DNA of 64,000 nt, taken from assembly GCF_900143285.1 (NCBI RefSeq), contig NZ_FRDN01000004.1:65878-129877 (forward strand). The letters run 5' to 3'. Source of the stretch: Desulfitobacterium chlororespirans DSM 11544 (GTDB taxonomy: Bacteria > Bacillota > Desulfitobacteriia > Desulfitobacteriales > Desulfitobacteriaceae). Shown here one piece after another: positions 54,294-63,667 of the stretch. A program made the translations under genes and the position numbers. Below the pieces are notes generated by a model, which was given only the letters and a program-made list of their open reading frames with translations, ran no database searches and was not told the origin of the DNA. Positions within the stretch are counted from its first letter, which is position 1. Each line of letters starts with the position of its first letter.

Positions 54294-55339
54294 GCGGCTC
54301 CTCCGGTTCGATTCATACGGATCAGTAAATACAACAGATAAGGTGCACCCAGGATTCCGGTAATAATCCCCACCGGAAAACGAATGTCAAAGACAAACTG
54401 CCCAATACTATCCGCCAAAAGCACCAGGGCTGCTCCTGTCAGACCGGCCGGCAGGATATTTGACGAACCGGGGCCTGCCAAACGGCCGGCGATGGGACCG
54501 GCCAGAAAAGCCACAAAGGCGATGGGGCCTGTGACGGCTGTGGCATAAGCAATCAAGAAAACAGCGCTGAGAACCAGAGCCAAACGGATCCGGTCCGTCC
54601 TTAACCCCAGGGTAATAGCGGACTGGTCTCCCAGTTCCAGGATCTTTAACTGCCTGCTCAGTAGAACCAACACGCTGCCAAAGATCAGCACTACCAGGAA
54701 AAGCCCCGGCATAGACTTCATTTGCATGCCGTTTAAACTGCCGCTAAGCCAGCGCAGGGCAGCAGGCACATCGTATTGATTGGCTCTCAGCAGCAGGAAA
54801 GAAATCAGGGAGTTCAGCATAGCCTGAACGCCAATGCCGATCAAAATCAATCGTCCCCCGGAAAAATTCCCTCTCCGGGAGAGCATATAGATCAGGAAGG
54901 CCACGGCCAGCCCCGTGGTGACTGCCGCCAAAGAGACCAGGGGACCGCTGATTTTCAAGATAATAATACAGAACACAGCTGCCAGACTGGAGCCGGAAGC
55001 CACCCCGATAATATCCGGGCTGGCCAGAGGGTTTCTGAGCATGGTCTGAAATGTCCTTCCCGCCATGCCAAAAGCCATGCCCGCCAGCAGTCCGGCCAGC
55101 ATCCTGGGCAGCCGCAGCGTGCCGATGGCAAAGGTCGCTCCTTTGATCTGTTCACCCAAAAGAACCCTGATGATCTCCCCCAGAGAATAACGGGTATTGC
55201 CCAGATAGAGCATCGTCCCGCACAGGAGCAAGGTCAGGATTAATAAAAGCAGGGTCACCACGGCAATGCGGACCCGGCGGCGGTAAAAGCCCTCTTGGAC
55301 AGGATTCGGTTGCTTTATACTCAGCTCATGATTAATCAT
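54290..55339 (-). CDS. Iron-siderophore ABC transporter permease 2
   Basis: A 349-residue FecCD-type permease with about nine to ten helices. GTLRLPRMLAGLLAGMAFGM and GRTFQTMLRNPLASPDIIGV are the family coupling segments, and TGPIAFVAFLAGPIAGRL near 270 is the C-terminal one. It forms the membrane channel with the permease encoded upstream. It overlaps both neighbours by 4 nt. Confidence 0.92.
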   Translation of the reverse strand: MINHELSIKQPNPVQEGFYRRRVRIAVVTLLLLILTLLLCGTMLYLGNTRYSLGEIIRVLLGEQIKGATFAIGTLRLPRMLAGLLAGMAFGMAGRTFQTMLRNPLASPDIIGVASGSSLAAVFCIIILKISGPLVSLAAVTTGLAVAFLIYMLSRRGNFSGGRLILIGIGVQAMLNSLISFLLLRANQYDVPAALRWLSGSLNGMQMKSMPGLFLVVLIFGSVLVLLSRQLKILELGDQSAITLGLRTDRIRLALVLSAVFLIAYATAVTGPIAFVAFLAGPIAGRLAGPGSSNILPAGLTGAALVLLADSIGQFVFDIRFPVGIITGILGAPYLLYLLIRMNRTGGAA

Positions 55340-56334
55340 AAGGAACGCACCTTCGTTCTCATGGCGATCATAATCAGAATCGGCGCTCCCAAAAAGGCCG
55401 TGACAATCCCGGCTTCCAGTTCACTGGGCTGACCTATGAGCCTGCCGATAATATCGGAAATCGTTAAAAGCATAGCCCCTCCCAGTGCCGACATGGGAAT
55501 AATGATCTTCATATCCGGCCCGCAGATCAGCCTCATCGTATGGGGAATCATCAATCCTACAAAGGCGATGGGCCCCGCCAGAGCTGTTGTGGCACCACAA
55601 AGCAGCACCCCCGCCACTGCCCCGGCAATCCGGATCATTCCCGTATTTACCCCTAACCCTGTGGCCACATCATCCCCCAAAGCCAGGGCATCCAGGGCCG
55701 GAGCTGTCAGCATGCCAATGCTTAACCCCAGAGCCAGAAAGGGGGCCACTGCCAGAATACCTTCCCAGGTAGCTCCACTGACACTGCCTATCTGCCAAAA
55801 CCGGAAGGCATTCATAACCTCGGTCCGGGGAAGGATCACGGCACTGACCAAAGAGGATAAAGCCGCGCTGGTAGCTGCTCCCGCCAGAGCCAGTTTGATA
55901 GGAGTTGCTCCCCCATAGCCCAGGGAGCCGATTCGGTAAACAAAGACTGCCGTCACTAAAGCCCCTATTAAAGCAAAACCAATATATTGACCGGCAGTGC
56001 TGATCTGAAAGAAAGCGATTCCGCTCACCACAAACAGAGAGGCACCAGTATTCACCCCTAAAATGCTGGGATCGGCAATGGGATTGCGGGTAATGGCCTG
56101 CATGAGAGCACCGGCCACCCCCAGAGAGGCCCCGGCGAGCAAGCTGAACACCGTGCGGGGAATCCGCTCCCGAACCACCAGGGCATCAAAGGAATCACTG
56201 CCGGAGTATAACAAAGCCTTGATCACTTCATCCAGACCCACATTGCGTGAACCAAAGGCCAGCGAAGCCCCTATGCACAACACCACACCCAGCACACCGG
56301 CGATCGCCAGGATCATTGTTTTTCTTAATTTCAT
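55336..56334 (-). CDS. Iron-siderophore ABC transporter permease 1
   Basis: A 332-residue FecCD-type permease. VRERIPRTVFSLLAGASLGV, then GALMQAITRNPIADPSILGV match the family; AGPIAFVGLMIPHTMRLICG near 270 is the ATPase-contact loop. About ten membrane helices. It pairs with the second permease to make a heterodimer. It overlaps the binding-protein gene by 4 nt. Confidence 0.93.
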   Translation of the reverse strand: MKLRKTMILAIAGVLGVVLCIGASLAFGSRNVGLDEVIKALLYSGSDSFDALVVRERIPRTVFSLLAGASLGVAGALMQAITRNPIADPSILGVNTGASLFVVSGIAFFQISTAGQYIGFALIGALVTAVFVYRIGSLGYGGATPIKLALAGAATSAALSSLVSAVILPRTEVMNAFRFWQIGSVSGATWEGILAVAPFLALGLSIGMLTAPALDALALGDDVATGLGVNTGMIRIAGAVAGVLLCGATTALAGPIAFVGLMIPHTMRLICGPDMKIIIPMSALGGAMLLTISDIIGRLIGQPSELEAGIVTAFLGAPILIMIAMRTKVRSL

Positions 56335-57395
56335 CGCACCCGGTCAGCGGCCTTGCCAATGATGCTTAAGTAATCATCGATGGTGGCCGGAATGGACAGC
56401 GCACTGGGAGTACCGGAAGCAGCCAGGGGAGTTCCATCCTGAATCATGGCTACAGAACCTCTCTGGATAGCCGGCAATGTACCCATCAGCGGATCGGCCT
56501 GCAGGCTTTTCTGCAAGGCTTCATCACCATAGGCAATGATTATATCCACGTCCTTCAGGATATCCACATTCTCCGCACTCAGTTCAATGGCAAAGCTGGC
56601 AGAGTCTTTAGCAAGTTCAGCTACACTTTCCGGAACCTTTAAGCCCAGATCCGTCAGATAAGCAGCTCGGGGATCCGTGGGCAGATAAACATAGAACTTG
56701 CCTAAATCGGTGGGGATAAAATAGAAGAAGGCCGCATTCTTGCCGGTCATTTGAGGATAGGCAGCAATTTTTTTAGTGATCAGCTTTTCCAGATCGGCCA
56801 CCAGCTGCTCCCCTTCTGCCTGCATGCCCATTCCAGTTGCATCCATAATAATCTGATCCCGCCAGTAAGTCTGCCAGGCCACGGTAGGATAGGCAATGAC
56901 AGGAGCGATTTGACTCAATAAATCGTATTCTTCCTGGGTGATTCCTGAATAAGCCGCCAGGATCACATCCGGCTGGACATCACTAATCGCTTCGAAATCC
57001 AAGCCGTCGGTATCGTTAAACAGAACAGGGTTCTCCACACCCAGCTTTTTAAACCCTTCCAGCGTCCAGGGCAGCAAACCGCTGTCATCGGTCACCCCAT
57101 AATTGGCTTTGGATACCCCCACCGGAATCACACCTAAAGCTAAAGGTATATCCTGGTTCCCCCAGGAAATGGTGGCAACCCGTTCCGGTTTGCTTTCAAT
57201 CACAGTCTCACCAAAGGCATGCTTAATCTTTAGGGGATACTTCACTCCCCCCTGCTCAGAACCTGTTCCGGTTGATACCCCTCCGCCGGCCGCCGGATTA
57301 TCCTGTCCGGATGTACCACTTGTCGAACACGCAGTTATCGATAACGATAAGGCAATGACTAAAATCGAACCCATTAGTTTTTTAAATCTCATCAT
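56331..57395 (-). CDS. Iron-siderophore ABC transporter substrate-binding lipoprotein
   Basis: A 354-residue FecB/FhuD-type binding protein. The signal peptide ends in lipobox SITAC at about 19-23, followed by a Gly/Ser linker. VESKPERVATISWGNQDIPL-type start and the two-lobed class III fold (YPQMTGKNAAFFYFIPTDLG) are typical for ferric-siderophore binding. It is the first gene of the operon and lies about 60 bp downstream of a Fur-box-like sequence. GGGGAG precedes the ATG. Confidence 0.9.
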   Translation of the reverse strand: MMRFKKLMGSILVIALSLSITACSTSGTSGQDNPAAGGGVSTGTGSEQGGVKYPLKIKHAFGETVIESKPERVATISWGNQDIPLALGVIPVGVSKANYGVTDDSGLLPWTLEGFKKLGVENPVLFNDTDGLDFEAISDVQPDVILAAYSGITQEEYDLLSQIAPVIAYPTVAWQTYWRDQIIMDATGMGMQAEGEQLVADLEKLITKKIAAYPQMTGKNAAFFYFIPTDLGKFYVYLPTDPRAAYLTDLGLKVPESVAELAKDSASFAIELSAENVDILKDVDIIIAYGDEALQKSLQADPLMGTLPAIQRGSVAMIQDGTPLAASGTPSALSIPATIDDYLSIIGKAADRVR

Positions 57396-57440
57396 GTCTT
57401 AACTCCCCTCTTCGTTTCAGTCATCTCTACTCCACACACA

Positions 57441-57458
57441 AGTTAGCTTCCGCTAACT
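57441..57458. promoter_or_regulatory. 18-bp dyad adjoining the Fur box
   Basis: AGTTAGC-TTCC-GCTAACT is a perfect 7-bp inverted repeat, abutting the Fur-type site. It may be an additional operator in the iron operon leader. Confidence 0.45.
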
Positions 57459-57472
57459 GATACAGATTATCA
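57458..57472. promoter_or_regulatory. Fur box of the iron-siderophore operon
   Basis: TGATACAGATTATCA matches the 7-1-7 Fur consensus TGATAATNATTATCA at 12 of the 14 defined positions. It lies upstream of the binding-protein gene. Confidence 0.75.
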
Positions 57473-57589
57473 TTCCCGATTATTTTTGTCAAGCCTCCTT
57501 AGCTGCCGGCAAGACCGCCGAAAGGGTTGCTAACGCCTGAGCATGGAGCCGATATCAAGTTGAGGAAGCCTGTGCAAATACTATAAAAA

Positions 57590-57620
57590 AACCGCTTGGA
57601 ATGAGCTGTTCCAAGCGGTT
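57590..57620 (-). terminator. Rho-independent terminator of the smr-marR operon
   Basis: AACCGCTTGGAA and TTCCAAGCGGTT pair around 7 nt, followed by a T-run on the minus strand, just beyond the marR stop codon. Confidence 0.85.
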
Positions 57621-57633
57621 AACCTGTTCTCCT

Positions 57634-58092
57634 CTAGCGGGGCGGGCAGGAGATTTTAAGAGAAGCTTTGCTCAAAGACCCTGCCAGCAAAGCAAATGTC
57701 TCCGAGAGCGCCAGGCGCTTTTCCGGCGGAATGCTGGCGAAGGCCTCTATCTCCATGGCTTTGAGTTCATCAAGCAAACCGCGGGCATAGCGGGCTCCTT
57801 GCTCCGTAAATTTGACAATCTTGTTCCTGCGATCGCTGGGATTGGCCTCCCGTACAATATATCCCTTTTTCTCCAGTCCGGAAAGGATAATGGAAACCGT
57901 TTGCTTCGGCAAAAAAAGCTTGCTGCCGATTTCATTCTGGGTACAAAAAGGTGCACCGGTATCAATGACCTGAAGTATGAATACCGTCGTCTCATTGGTA
58001 TTATGTTTCTGCGCCCATATACGGTAGATCTCGTTAATCTGGAACCAAAAATCATAATAGGCAGCAATCTGTTCCAGAATTTTATCATCCAT
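57634..58092 (-). CDS. MarR-family transcriptional regulator
   Basis: About 152 residues. The winged helix spans roughly 40-110: NEIGSKLFLPKQTVSIILSG, then LEKKGYIVREANPSDRRNKI with the D-RR-K wing of MarR proteins. It lies about 50 nt downstream of the smr gene and probably forms an operon with it. It likely represses that operon through the dyad at 58479-58517. Two ATG starts are possible: 58125 and 58092. They are preceded by two copies of a 15-bp unit AAGGAGACGATTGAT-like, so the ribosome site is duplicated. I prefer 58092. Confidence 0.88.
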   Translation of the reverse strand: MDDKILEQIAAYYDFWFQINEIYRIWAQKHNTNETTVFILQVIDTGAPFCTQNEIGSKLFLPKQTVSIILSGLEKKGYIVREANPSDRRNKIVKFTEQGARYARGLLDELKAMEIEAFASIPPEKRLALSETFALLAGSLSKASLKISCPPR

Positions 58093-58141
58093 AGCAATCG
58101 TCTCCTTATCAATCGTCTCCTTCATAAATGATGTTAACTGA

Positions 58142-58465
58142 TTAATGAGCCGTACCGCCTAGGTTCAAACCCACTACCCCTGCTACAATCAGGACGATGG
58201 ATACGACTTTCAGGGTATTGACGGTTTCTTTGAACACCACAATTCCTATGGCCGATATAACCACAATCCCCACTCCGGACCATACGGCATAGGCGACGCT
58301 GACCGGTATTTTCTTTAAAGCCAGGGCGAACGAACTAAAACATAAAACATAGGCCAGAAACATTCCTAAAGTTGGCAGCATTTTCGTCAGTCCCTCGGAC
58401 ATTTTCATCAGTGTTGTCCCCAAAATTTCCAGTAAAATAGCCAGGGCTAAATAAACCCATTGCAT
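58142..58465 (-). CDS. Small multidrug resistance (SMR) efflux protein
   Basis: A 107-residue membrane protein with four helices. The start MQWVYLALAILLEILGTTLM has the membrane Glu (Glu13 here, Glu14 in EmrE) needed for proton and drug binding. AVWSGVGIVVISAIGIVVFK is the SMR signature near residue 62. It exports cationic compounds as a dimer. I use ATG 58465, 6 nt after AGGAGG. It is the first gene of an operon with marR; the regulatory dyad lies immediately upstream. Confidence 0.93.
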   Translation of the reverse strand: MQWVYLALAILLEILGTTLMKMSEGLTKMLPTLGMFLAYVLCFSSFALALKKIPVSVAYAVWSGVGIVVISAIGIVVFKETVNTLKVVSIVLIVAGVVGLNLGGTAH

Positions 58466-58478
58466 AAGAATCCTCCTC

Positions 58479-58517
58479 ATACTATATATAGTCCAAACAT
58501 GGACTATTATATAGTAT
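58479..58517. promoter_or_regulatory. Long dyad operator of the smr-marR operon
   Basis: ATACTATATATAGTCCA and TGGACTATTATATAGTAT mirror each other around AACA, with one bulge. It contains TATATAGTAT-type -10 sequence for the smr promoter, so a bound repressor would exclude polymerase. Confidence 0.75.
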
Positions 58518-58563
58518 GAGTTTAGGGCAGCTTTGTCAATGTGCGCTGCCCTTTTTTCTACTT

Positions 58564-60282
58564 TCAGACTTTAAACTTATGTATACTTGCCAGCAACTCC
58601 GCTGCCATGCTGGAAAGGTTTTGGCTTGAAGCAGCTATTTGTTCCACCGAAGCAGTCTGTTCCTGGGTTGCCGCCGAGACGGTATGAACATGTTCCGCAG
58701 TATCAACACTGATCTCTGAAATCTCGTGAACTGAAGCCGCGATTTGCTGGCTCCCATCAGCCACATGCTGGATTGCCAAAGCGATTTCTCTCATTTTCCC
58801 GGATACCTGATTGATTAGAGTTACAATATCTGCAAAAGCGACTCCCGCATTATTCACCACTTCCGTACCGATTTTCACTTCATAGCTACCGGCCTTCATA
58901 GCGGCAATAGCTTTTTTCGTACCTTCCTGAACTTCTCTGATCATTTCAGCTATCTGCTTGGATGCATTCTGTGACTGTTCAGCCAATTTCCGGACCTCAT
59001 CCGCCACCACTGCAAATCCTCTCCCGTTTTCGCCTGCCCGGGCGGCCTCAATCGCTGCGTTTAAGGCCAACAGATTGGTCTGAGCAGCGATTTGGGATAT
59101 TGCCGTAACAATCTGATCGATTTCACCGGATTTTTCCCCTAACTTGGCAACCATTTCCGCGGAGGTCTCCACTGTTTTTTCGGTATTCCTCATTTGACTG
59201 ACTGCAGAACTGATAGCTGTTCCTCCGTATGAGGCGGACTCATCTGTTCTATCCGATAATGTAACCACTTGTTTGGTGTTCACTGCTATTTGTTGTATAT
59301 GGGCTGATATTTGCTCAAAAGTTTTTGAAGCTTCACTGATTTGAGCTACCTGTTTTTCTGCTCCCCAAGCCATGTCTTTAATGGCATCGGCGATCTGATT
59401 ATTGGCATAGGCCGATTGTTCTGAGCTGGCCGATAACTCTTCCGCAGAAGAGGACACTATATTGGCCGAATCAGCTACATGTGTGACAAGCTCTCTCATC
59501 TTAACCAACATAGTATTGACAGCTATCCCCAGTTGACCTACTTCATCGGCGGCGTTGACCTTCACTTGCTCTATATCCAGATTTCCCTCCGCTACCTGCC
59601 CTATTTGCTTTACTGCGGCAGCCAGGGATTTGCTGATCGTCCTTGCTGCCATCAATCCTACCGTCAAGGACACGACGATAGCAATAAGCGTAATTATCAA
59701 AATCATTCTCTTCGCCATATCCCGGCCGGCAAGGGCATTCTCCATTTCCTGATCGGCCTTTTGGCTCTTGTAATCAGCTAATTCATTGAGAGAAGAATTT
59801 ATGTCCATCATCAAAGGCGCCGCATTTTCAGAGAACTGAGCATAAGCAGTGGTTTTTTCCCCACTGACCGCCAAATTCAGGACCTTTTCATGGACAGCCC
59901 CATAGGCATCAAGATTCTTTGTTATCAATGCCAGCTTTTCCGACTCAAAAGAATCAAGAGCGGTTCCTTTATATTGGCTAACCAAAGTTTGAATTTCCGC
60001 AATGGTTTCGTTTATTGTCTTCAACTCTTCGTCCTGTGTTGCCTGATCCTGATCGGTCAACATGATTTTCATGGACAATTCTTCAACCAGCCTGTTGTCA
60101 GCCCGAACTTGATTAAGCCATTTCACGGGCAACAGATTATTATTATACATATCTATAATCTCTGAACTCACAACATGGGTATAACTATAGCCTACTCCCC
60201 CGACGCTGAGGATAAACAGACTCATGAGAAGGATTATGCCGATAATTTTTTTAGCAGTTGTTAAATTACGAAGCGTTTGCAT
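58564..60282 (-). CDS. Methyl-accepting chemotaxis protein (4HB sensor), paralogue
   Basis: A 572-residue chemoreceptor, same architecture as the gene at 17291: helix 1 at about 14-34, four-helix-bundle sensor, helix 2 at about 192-212, HAMP, signalling domain with [20 protein letters not shown] and [17 protein letters not shown]. The [13 protein letters not shown] segment at the start of the sensor is almost identical to [13 protein letters not shown] in the other copy, though the remainder of the sensor differs. The two therefore probably share a transmission mechanism but differ in ligand. AGTTGGAGG precedes the ATG. No neighbouring chemotaxis genes. Confidence 0.95.
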   Translation of the reverse strand: MQTLRNLTTAKKIIGIILLMSLFILSVGGVGYSYTHVVSSEIIDMYNNNLLPVKWLNQVRADNRLVEELSMKIMLTDQDQATQDEELKTINETIAEIQTLVSQYKGTALDSFESEKLALITKNLDAYGAVHEKVLNLAVSGEKTTAYAQFSENAAPLMMDINSSLNELADYKSQKADQEMENALAGRDMAKRMILIITLIAIVVSLTVGLMAARTISKSLAAAVKQIGQVAEGNLDIEQVKVNAADEVGQLGIAVNTMLVKMRELVTHVADSANIVSSSAEELSASSEQSAYANNQIADAIKDMAWGAEKQVAQISEASKTFEQISAHIQQIAVNTKQVVTLSDRTDESASYGGTAISSAVSQMRNTEKTVETSAEMVAKLGEKSGEIDQIVTAISQIAAQTNLLALNAAIEAARAGENGRGFAVVADEVRKLAEQSQNASKQIAEMIREVQEGTKKAIAAMKAGSYEVKIGTEVVNNAGVAFADIVTLINQVSGKMREIALAIQHVADGSQQIAASVHEISEISVDTAEHVHTVSAATQEQTASVEQIAASSQNLSSMAAELLASIHKFKV

Positions 60283-60525
60283 AGGAAACCTCCAACTCTT
60301 TTCATTTTTCCTGTCGATTTAACTTTAGTAAATTTCATCTGATCCTGCATCTGATGCAATCTTTCCTTCTTTCCTTTATTTTCTTGTTGATCATTATACG
60401 ATCAGAGGATAAGTACTCCCTGAACAGCTACTGAAGATTTGCTGAAGATATGCCCCTTGATCAGAAGGAATTTAAATGCCCGAAGCAGAACTACACATAA
60501 AAATCAGACGCAGAGGGTGATAGCA

Positions 60526-61218
60526 ATGAATAAAGCACTTTTTGACCCCGTCGCCGCCCATTATGATTCCTAGTATAATACTGAGCTGGGCTCCGTCTCC
60601 GATCAAGTCGAACGCCGCCTGGCTCAATCCCTGTTCAAAACCCCGGGTTCCAAAGTTCTGGAGATCGGCTGCGGCACCGGACAATATACAAGCTGGCTCG
60701 TTCAGGAAGGCTACGAGGTCACTGCCGTGGATATTTCCGGGGAAATGATGGCTTTGGCCCAGAAGAAAATCGCCGCCCTTCAAGAAACCGCAACCCAAGC
60801 CAAACCTGTCCGCTGGCGGCATGCCGATATTACGGAAATCCTGGATCAGCTGGAAACCTATGATGGAATTTTTTCCATGACTGCTTTTGAATTTGTCCCG
60901 GAACCGGAAATGGTTCTGCAAAAACTTTTCAACCGCTTAAACCCTGGAGGCTGTCTGCTGATCGGGCTGATCGCCGGAGAAAGTGCCTGGAGCGACTACT
61001 ATGAGGAGGCAGCACGCCAGAAGCCGACTTCTGTCTTCGCCCGTGCCACTCTCTATACCAAAACAGAGATCTCTTCCTGGCCAATCGGTGCACCTGCTCA
61101 AATCGGGGAATGTCTTTTCTTCCCGCCAACTATTCCGACAGCAGCCGAAGCTCTGGCTCTGGAAGAGAAAAAAGAAGGAAATCCCGGGTTTGTCGTAGCC
61201 CGTTGGTGCAAAGGCTAA
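60526..61218 (+). pseudogene. SAM-dependent methyltransferase interrupted by an in-frame TAG
   Basis: The frame from ATG 60526 (RBS AGAGGGTG) gives MNKALFDPVAAHYDS, then a TAG at 60571-60573, and then continues YNTELGSVSDQVERR through VLEIGCGTGQYTSWL to the stop at 61216-61218, with no other stop. The glycine-rich EIGCGTG motif and TAVDISGEMMALA are those of class I methyltransferases. In family members the position of the stop is usually Trp (HYDSWY), so one G-to-A change (TGG to TAG) explains it. The gene is otherwise intact (about 231 codons). It could be a recent nonsense mutation, a sequencing error, or a UAG decoded by pyrrolysine or suppression. The substrate is unknown. Confidence 0.75.
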
Positions 61219-61237
61219 GCCTAATCATACAAAAATC

Positions 61238-61290
61238 AAAAAGACCTGCAGGAAACCTTTTCTCATCAAGGATTTCCACAGGTCTTTTTC
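61238..61290. terminator. Rho-independent terminator (bidirectional)
   Basis: AAAAAGACCTG(C)AGGAAA pairs with TTTCC(A)CAGGTCTTTTT around a ~15-nt loop. It lies between the methyltransferase and alanine dehydrogenase genes. Confidence 0.75.
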
Positions 61291-61370
61291 TTACACTTGT
61301 TTATTTGTCCGGGTCGGTAGCTTGCAGGTCTTTTTGCCCCCAAAATCCTGGAGACTCTGCTTCAGCTAGT

Positions 61371-62486
61371 CTAAAAGAGCCCTTCACTGGGGGTATACTC
61401 TAAGCCTTGAACCTCAGCAACCGTTTTAATCGTCAGCTTTCCTTTGTAGACATTCAGTCCTTTTCTCAGTGCCTCATCTTCAAGCATGGCTTTTTCAGCA
61501 CCCAAATCAGCAAGTTTCAAGACATAGGGCAAGGTGGCATTGGTTAAAGCCATGGTCGAGGTCCGCGGTACGGCACCCGGCATATTGCCTACTGAATAGT
61601 GAATCACATCATGCTTAACGAAATAAGGATCATCAAGGGAGGTAACCCGATCCATGCTCTCAATGGCTCCACCCTGGTCAATGGCCACATCGACCAAGAC
61701 CGCGCCGGGTTTCATGGTTTTGACCATCTCTTCCGTAACCACCTTAGGGGTCTTGGCACCGGGAATCAAAACCGCGCCGATGACTAAGTCCGCCCTTCTA
61801 ACCGCTCTAGCAATATTATAATTATTGGACATCAAAGTGACCACCCGGCCGCCAAAAATATCGTCCAGATAGGCCAGTCTGGCGCCGCTGATATCCAGCA
61901 CGATAACCTGCGCACCTAATCCCACGGCGATCTTCACCGCATTAATGCCCACATTACCACCGCCGATGATCACGACCTTAGCCGGTTCCACTCCTGAGAC
62001 GCCGCCCAACAGCATACCTCTGCCGCCATTGGTCTTTTCCAGCAGGTGAGCCCCTACTTGAATGGCCATGCGGCCGGCTACTTCACTCATCGGTGCCAGC
62101 AAAGGCAAGGATTTATTGGGCATCTCCACTGTTTCATAAGCTATGCCGACGACCTTAGCATCCAAAAGGGCTTGGGTCAACTCCTGATTCGGTGCCAAAT
62201 GCAGATAGGTAAAGAGAATTTGATTTTCCTTTAAAAGAGGATACTCCGATTTTAAGGGTTCCTTAACTTTAACGATCATCTCCGCCCGTTCATAGACTTC
62301 CTGGGCGGTCTCAAGAATAACGGCGCCGGCCTCTCTATATTCCTCATCCGTAAAACCACTGCCTAAACCGGCCGATTGTTCCAGATAACAGGTGTGTCCG
62401 GCCTTAACCAAAGCGTCAACACCAGCGGGAGGCATGCCCACCCGATTTTCATAGATTTTAATTTCTTTTGGTATGCCAATAATCAT
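61371..62486 (-). CDS. ald: Alanine dehydrogenase
   Basis: A 371-residue NAD-dependent enzyme that interconverts L-alanine and pyruvate plus ammonia. The start [20 protein letters not shown] matches the family (usual RVALTP). The catalytic Lys lies in VKVKEP (near 71-75) and His in YLHLAPN (near 94). The Rossmann motif [20 protein letters not shown] is near 173-193, and [20 protein letters not shown] is a late signature. The length agrees with 370-375 for the family. A GTG at 62495 lies inside the AAAGGTGAG ribosome site, so I start at ATG 62486. It has its own terminator at the 3' end. Confidence 0.95.
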   Translation of the reverse strand: MIIGIPKEIKIYENRVGMPPAGVDALVKAGHTCYLEQSAGLGSGFTDEEYREAGAVILETAQEVYERAEMIVKVKEPLKSEYPLLKENQILFTYLHLAPNQELTQALLDAKVVGIAYETVEMPNKSLPLLAPMSEVAGRMAIQVGAHLLEKTNGGRGMLLGGVSGVEPAKVVIIGGGNVGINAVKIAVGLGAQVIVLDISGARLAYLDDIFGGRVVTLMSNNYNIARAVRRADLVIGAVLIPGAKTPKVVTEEMVKTMKPGAVLVDVAIDQGGAIESMDRVTSLDDPYFVKHDVIHYSVGNMPGAVPRTSTMALTNATLPYVLKLADLGAEKAMLEDEALRKGLNVYKGKLTIKTVAEVQGLEYTPSEGLF

Positions 62487-62525
62487 TTTACTCACCTTTT
62501 AATCCATTTTTATTCAGTTTCTTTA

Positions 62526-62914
62526 CTATAATAAATTTCGCAACAATCTAATCATATATAATAGAAGAAAAATTGTAAATAGAAACAAAAAGAGTACGGC
62601 AAAACTATATTCAATAGTCCTGCGGTACTCTCCTTCCGCGATAAGCTGCCCCATGCCGTTATCCCCGTCAATGACGGCCAGGGCATCATGCCTTTGGATT
62701 TTAATCTGAGGCGAAGGATTGATGCGTCCTTTTCTCAAACTGAGAAGATACTGGGGCAAACGGCTTAAGCCATGGGTATCCAGACCATTCAGACTTGTAT
62801 CGATGATTACGGACGCGATAATTTGCGCATCATGCTCTGGAACACCACCGGCACGTAACAGTTCAACGCAGTGTTCGTTAATTTGGGCAACCGGGTACGT
62901 TTTGATGGTTATCC
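62526..62914 (-). pseudogene. Truncated Ldh_2-family (malate/L-lactate/ureidoglycolate) dehydrogenase
   Basis: The minus strand reads ITIKTYPVAQINEHCVELLR, then IIASVIIDTSLNGLDTHGLS and RLPQYLLSLRKGRINPSPQI, the N-terminal ~90 residues of Ldh_2/AllD-type NAD(P) oxidoreductases. D-THG-SRLP and AVIDGDNGMGQ are the family's most conserved N-terminal blocks. After DGDNGMGQL the homology stops and the frame runs into a random-looking hydrophobic tail ending at 62526. No canonical start codon exists at the beginning: the frame overlaps the GntR stop and opens with ATA/ATC. It has lost about three quarters of the gene. Confidence 0.75.
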
Positions 62915-63616
62915 CCCCCTTTCCGGCTGGGCAGCACTCACGGCGTCTTCGCTGTCTTTGAGATGATTAAGCATGCGTTGACAGGCTAAATCGGGGTTGC
63001 GTTCCCGGATCGCCGCGAGGATTTCCTGATGATCGCGCACCGATAGACGCTGGCGTCCCGGTATCATCAGAACTTTTTCCCGGACCTCGCCCAAAAGGTC
63101 CAGAACATTGATCATGAGCCGGACCAGGACACGGTTTCCTGCCGCTTCACAAATCTTAAGATGGAACTCGGCGTCGAATAAAGCCAATTTCCCCTCATTC
63201 TCCGGATGTTCGGCACTTCTGACGATATCCTCGAGCTCAGCAATATCCTCATCCGTAGCATTTTGCGCGCACCAAAAGACCGCCTTGCTTTCCAATATAC
63301 CCCGGACCTGAAACAGTTCTTCCATGGTTCCCCGGCTTATTTGCAGCAATGATGCCAATCTGCTGATATCCCCCGGTTCATCCGTCGCTTCGTTGATGAA
63401 CGTACCCGTCCCGTGCCTGACCGTTACTACGCCGAGACCGGCAAGGGTCTTTAAGGCGTCGCGGATCACCGTCCTGCTGACGGAAAACATTTCACACATT
63501 TCCCTTTCGGGAGGAAGCCGATCACCGGGCTTCAGATTTCCCGTGTTTAAGGCCTGAATAATTTGGCTGACGACTTTTTCAGACAAATTCCCATAAAGTT
63601 TAAGGGGTACAAACAT
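62909..63616 (-). CDS. GntR/FadR-family transcriptional regulator with FCD domain
   Basis: A 235-residue regulator. The GntR winged helix is at about 10-75 (PGDRLPPEREMCEMFSVSRT, then VIRDALKTLAGLGVVTVRHG). The FCD ligand-binding domain fills 90-225 with metal-ligand residues in FDAEFHLKICEAAGNRVLVR. FCD regulators sense organic acids such as lactate, malate or glycolate. It precedes the Ldh_2 remnant and follows the succinyl-CoA ligase gene on the same strand, suggesting control of an organic-acid pathway. No clean palindrome is seen upstream, only three GTTAAT repeats at 63637-63672. Confidence 0.9.
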   Translation of the reverse strand: MFVPLKLYGNLSEKVVSQIIQALNTGNLKPGDRLPPEREMCEMFSVSRTVIRDALKTLAGLGVVTVRHGTGTFINEATDEPGDISRLASLLQISRGTMEELFQVRGILESKAVFWCAQNATDEDIAELEDIVRSAEHPENEGKLALFDAEFHLKICEAAGNRVLVRLMINVLDLLGEVREKVLMIPGRQRLSVRDHQEILAAIRERNPDLACQRMLNHLKDSEDAVSAAQPERGG

Positions 63617-63667
63617 GACAATCGATCCTTTGAATCTTTTGTTAATTCTTGTGTGTTAATCTTTTTG

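Noticed and set aside
60472-60921. 149-codon minus-strand frame over the methyltransferase
   Set aside because: Antisense to a frame with clear methyltransferase motifs; it only appears longer because the TAG breaks the real gene.
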